From the NCBI GenBank assembly GCA_016285645.1, contig JAEERC010000072.1, forward strand, positions 1 to 64,000: a stretch of DNA of 64,000 bases, in the 5' to 3' direction. Below are positions 61,393-64,000 of the stretch, piece by piece. A program made the translations under genes and the position numbers. The notes below the pieces were generated by a model that did no database searches, was not told the origin of the DNA, and worked only from the letters and a program-made list of their open reading frames with translations. The DNA is from Clostridiaceae bacterium. Lineage in GTDB: Bacteria > Bacillota > Clostridia > Oscillospirales > Acutalibacteraceae. Position 1 is the first letter of the stretch; every line of letters begins with the position of its first letter.

Positions 61393-62406
61393 TCAGTTCT
61401 GAAGCGTAGTCTCAGTTTCAACGGGAGCGGTGCCGAGAGTGCTTATGTCGGATATGAGCAGGCTTTCGAAAATCGCGCTGTCCGCCGTGTAGATAAGCTT
61501 GCTACCATCGATGCAGACGTAGTAATAGTTGTTGCCGTCGAGATTGCCGATGTTGAGCACAAAGTCCTCTTCAGACGCGCCTTCCGTGTCCTCACTCTGA
61601 TATGTGCAGGAGTATGTAAGCGTGCAGGAGGGCGTGTCGAGCCCGTATTCCTTGTAGTTGCCCTTGTAATCGACGCATCTTGTAAACTTTATATCATTTG
61701 ACGAAAGTCTTATATCCTGCGCTTTCCGGGTGTCGATTGTAACCTTTTCTTTGCCGTCGTCCGCCGTCAGAACACCGTCTTTTGAAGTTATTGTTATGTC
61801 GGTTTCGGGTGTTCTGATATTGATTGTGTCAAAGGCGGAAAGGTCGTTTATCTCCTCGAACTCAACAAGGTCGAGCGGGTCGGAGGGGAAAGCCTCCGCA
61901 ACGCTTTTGTCAACAAGATAAACCGTGCCGGGCTTCTGTGTGGACATAAAGTAGTAGGCTGTGGAGTTGACATCCATGCAGCCGAACAGATAATCGATTT
62001 CGCTTGCGTCATCAAGCGTGACGGTGACTTTGAGCGTAGGTTTGTCAAGGTCGTATTGCGAAAGGTCCGAAACGTTTTCGGCTATTATCCGGGTTGACGT
62101 TACCGTTTTCAGGGTGTCAACAAGCTTTGTGCATAATTCGCCGTCAAGGGGAAGGCCGGGGTCGGCGGAATATGTGAAATCAACAGAGCCCGCGCGCTCT
62201 ATTTCGTGCGTGACGCCGTCTTTTTCCCAGCGGATTTTCTTTATGCCCTCGCCCTGTTCGCCGCCCGCGGAAACCGCCGTTACGGCGAGCGTTATTTCGC
62301 CGGGGCTCTCCTCATCCTTTTTTGCCAGCCGGTTTACGGCCACAAGGGCGGCAACCGCGCCGAGCAAAAGAACGGCGAGGATAATCAGTTTTACGGATTT
62401 TTTCAT
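61393..62406 (-). CDS. DUF4340 membrane-anchored protein
   Basis: The 337-aa protein has one N-terminal membrane anchor (about residues 5-25) and an extracytoplasmic beta-rich body of repeated DUF4340 units. Typical phrases are TRIIAENVSDLSQYDLDKPTLKVTVTLDD and FTRCVDYKGNYKEYGLDTPSCTLTYS, and 'YGLD(K/T)P' recurs. Function unknown; it regularly travels with GldF/GldG-type ABC transporter genes, as here, where its start overlaps the GldG-like stop by one base. Confidence 0.87.
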   Translation of the reverse strand: MKKSVKLIILAVLLLGAVAALVAVNRLAKKDEESPGEITLAVTAVSAGGEQGEGIKKIRWEKDGVTHEIERAGSVDFTYSADPGLPLDGELCTKLVDTLKTVTSTRIIAENVSDLSQYDLDKPTLKVTVTLDDASEIDYLFGCMDVNSTAYYFMSTQKPGTVYLVDKSVAEAFPSDPLDLVEFEEINDLSAFDTINIRTPETDITITSKDGVLTADDGKEKVTIDTRKAQDIRLSSNDIKFTRCVDYKGNYKEYGLDTPSCTLTYSCTYQSEDTEGASEEDFVLNIGNLDGNNYYYVCIDGSKLIYTADSAIFESLLISDISTLGTAPVETETTLQN

Positions 62407-63866
62407 TATCGTTTTTTCCTTATGATTATAACCGCGATTCCCGCGAGAAGCAGGATACCGGGAACAACAAACACAAACAGCGTTCTGTAAAGCGTCGCGC
62501 CCGAATCGGTTATTGTGAAGGGCTCATAGTTGAATGATTTTGAGGGAATGCTTACGGAATCCCTTACATCGCACAGCCAGCCGAACGACTTTACAAAGAG
62601 CATAAGATCCGTGTCGGAGGTGTAATTGTTTGTTTCATCGTCAATGAAGGTGGAACTTGAATAATAGACCGCCTTGCCGTCGTTGCAGTAAATCTGCGCG
62701 CCTATGCCGAAGCCGAGATCCTTCTTTATGTCGCCCTCCTGATATTCGAGGGTCTCCCTGTCCGCTATGTTTACGGCGGAGAAAGCCTCCGATGTGGTCT
62801 GAAGGAAGGGGGTTACCGAAACATTCTCCGACAGGTCGTCAACAAGCAGGAAGCCCTGCGAATCGGGGAAGAGCACAAGGTAGTTGCCGAATTCAGATGT
62901 GATTTCGGCGTCGCTCATAACGGGAATAATCGCGGTCTGGTCCATATAGGCGAAGTAGTGGTCGGCGTCCGTCTCAACGAGCGTGCCCTCAACGGGCTTT
63001 ACGCCCATAATAGCGAGCAGTGTGCAGAGGTTCGGGAACTTCTTTTCCGTCACATTGTCCGTGGCAACAAAGAGTTTGCCGCCGCCCGTGATGTAGTTGC
63101 TGAGTACCTTTGTTTCCTCGGCGTTCAAGTCGGTTTTCGGGGAGATAATCGCAACGGCTTCGGTGTCCTCCGGAACGGTGCCCGTAGTTGAAAGGTTCAT
63201 TGTCGCCGTTTCGAAATTCGCTGTTTTCAGCGCGCTGTCGTAAGTCGCGGGAACCTCTTTTTCACCGTGACCTGTCAGGTAGGAAACGCGGGGAACATAA
63301 TCGCTTACAACATAGGCAATCGCGTTTGTAATCGCGTTTTCCGCCTTGAAGCCCGTCTGAACATAGGAATATGTCTGGGTGTCAAAGTCGTAGTCATAGA
63401 GATCCTGCATATTCACAACTTTTGAGCGGTCGCCGCACACGGCTATGATGCTGCCGCTCGCCACATTGCTTTCCGTATAGGCGGAAGCGAATTTCGGGTT
63501 CTTTATCGGGTCAATTGTCTTGAGCGTTATTCTTGAGCTTGAGTCCCTGTAACTTTCGAGGGTGGAGAGAACCTTTAAATCCTCCTGACCGTCCTCACAG
63601 AGATAGTAAAGGGCAACATCTTTTTCGAGTTTATTCAGTATGCCCTTGCTCTCATCGCCTATTGTGAAGGCGTTTGAACGGCTTAAATCAAAACTTTTGT
63701 ATTTTGAGGGTAGTTTTGAAACAACAATATTCAGTATTATGATTATGGCGAGCAGTATCGCCGTGATTATCAGCGAAAAGCCGCCTGCCTTGGTGGGGCG
63801 TGAGGCGAAGGTCTCTTTTATTGTCTTCTTGTTTTCAATGTCGATTTCTTTCTCTCTGTTCCTCAT
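62406..63866 (-). CDS. GldG-like ABC transporter auxiliary protein
   Basis: A 486-aa membrane protein of the Gldg / ABC_transp_aux family. A cytoplasmic N-terminus is followed by a membrane segment (about 32-50) and a large extracytoplasmic domain (LSTLESYRDSSSRITLKTIDPIKNPKF; VSYLTGHGEKEVP; AVAIISPKTDLNAEE). A final membrane helix sits near the C-terminus (TLFVFVVPGILLLAGIAVIIIRKKR). The ATG at 63866 is preferred because AAGGAGG lies eight bases upstream; the GTG at 63875 would sit on that site. It works with the upstream permease; the exported substrate is unknown, and gliding is not implied in Clostridia. Confidence 0.88.
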   Translation of the reverse strand: MRNREKEIDIENKKTIKETFASRPTKAGGFSLIITAILLAIIIILNIVVSKLPSKYKSFDLSRSNAFTIGDESKGILNKLEKDVALYYLCEDGQEDLKVLSTLESYRDSSSRITLKTIDPIKNPKFASAYTESNVASGSIIAVCGDRSKVVNMQDLYDYDFDTQTYSYVQTGFKAENAITNAIAYVVSDYVPRVSYLTGHGEKEVPATYDSALKTANFETATMNLSTTGTVPEDTEAVAIISPKTDLNAEETKVLSNYITGGGKLFVATDNVTEKKFPNLCTLLAIMGVKPVEGTLVETDADHYFAYMDQTAIIPVMSDAEITSEFGNYLVLFPDSQGFLLVDDLSENVSVTPFLQTTSEAFSAVNIADRETLEYQEGDIKKDLGFGIGAQIYCNDGKAVYYSSSTFIDDETNNYTSDTDLMLFVKSFGWLCDVRDSVSIPSKSFNYEPFTITDSGATLYRTLFVFVVPGILLLAGIAVIIIRKKR

Positions 63867-64000
63867 TATGCCCACCTCCTTCTTTCAAGTACCTGAATGC
63901 TCATGAATGTAAACAGCACAACCACGCTCAGGTAGAGCACCACGGTTGAAAGTTCGAGCATTCCGTCAACCATAATGTAGAAAACGTCGAACAGCAGAAT
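63866..64000 (-). CDS. ABC-2 type permease (GldF-like), C-terminal end only
   Basis: The last 44 residues of a gene that continues beyond the window. They form a final transmembrane helix (MLELSTVVLYLSVVVLFTFM) and end SIQVLERRRWA, the usual C-terminus of GldF/NosY-type permeases. The stop codon TAA shares one base with the GldG-like ATG. The ATPase gene would be expected further upstream, outside the window. Confidence 0.75.
   Translation of the reverse strand: MLLFDVFYIMVDGMLELSTVVLYLSVVVLFTFMSIQVLERRRWA

Overview
The window is a gene-dense stretch of chromosome, roughly half G+C. It most likely comes from a low-G+C-lineage anaerobe of the class Clostridia (Oscillospiraceae/Ruminococcaceae-like gut bacterium); that placement is an inference. 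The signs are: a CIRCE-controlled groESL, a T-box leader, a PyrR-type attenuator, yceD-rpmF, a DnaD/DnaC-type loader pair, a cmk-plsC-ispH-S1 operon with IspH fused to S1 domains, a clostridial-type pyr operon with pyrK and pyrI, and strong AGGAGG ribosome-binding sites. No tRNA, rRNA, insertion sequence, phage or CRISPR array was recognised.

Layout. 1-5.4 kb: the 3' end of tuf, a duplicated terminator, mtaB (minus), then pgi, a small P-loop protein, yceD and rpmF. 5.4-6.05 kb: a non-coding island of palindromic repeats. 6.05-8.2 kb (minus): a DUF4886 SGNH-type protein coupled to an O-antigen-ligase-like membrane protein. 8.3-10.4 kb: groES-groEL with promoter and CIRCE. 10.4-17.9 kb: a metallophosphoesterase (minus), PepD dipeptidase, a TPR-like membrane protein, a secreted GH5 glycosidase, a pyridoxal kinase, a radical SAM protein and a DUF2974 hydrolase. 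18-26.5 kb: an RpiR regulator, a BaiN-like flavoprotein, cmk, plsC, ispH-S1, an EamA transporter and a secreted subtilase. 26.5-31.2 kb (minus): tex, a DnaC-like loader, a DnaD protein and rpmB. 31.2-39 kb: recA-recX-rimO, then a cysteine T-box with cysE-cysS, then rpsB-tsf.

39-43.9 kb holds a compact regulated unit: VTC-domain protein, DUF4956 membrane protein, response regulator and histidine kinase on the minus strand, and a divergent DUF4353 lipoprotein. Between them lie two mirror-image sets of 11-bp-phased CTTTA boxes, each exactly 11 nt from a -10 box. This looks like one operator through which the encoded response regulator drives both arms. 44-50.8 kb: a sodium-coupled NSS transporter and a DUF2156 protein (minus), then an unrecognised 592-aa protein next to a GH38 alpha-mannosidase. 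50.8-59.7 kb: the pyrimidine operon pyrC-carB-pyrK-pyrD-pyrF-pyrE-pyrB-pyrI behind a PyrR-type attenuator; carA is absent from the window.

59.7-64 kb (minus): an operon of a GldF-like permease (partial), a GldG-like protein, a DUF4340 protein, a PDZ lipoprotein, a methyltransferase that strongly resembles the NpmA 16S rRNA A1408 aminoglycoside-resistance enzyme, and a deoxyinosine/uracil-type DNA glycosylase. The chromosomal NpmA-like gene and the mirror-symmetric VTC/DUF4956 regulon are the two observations most worth following up.
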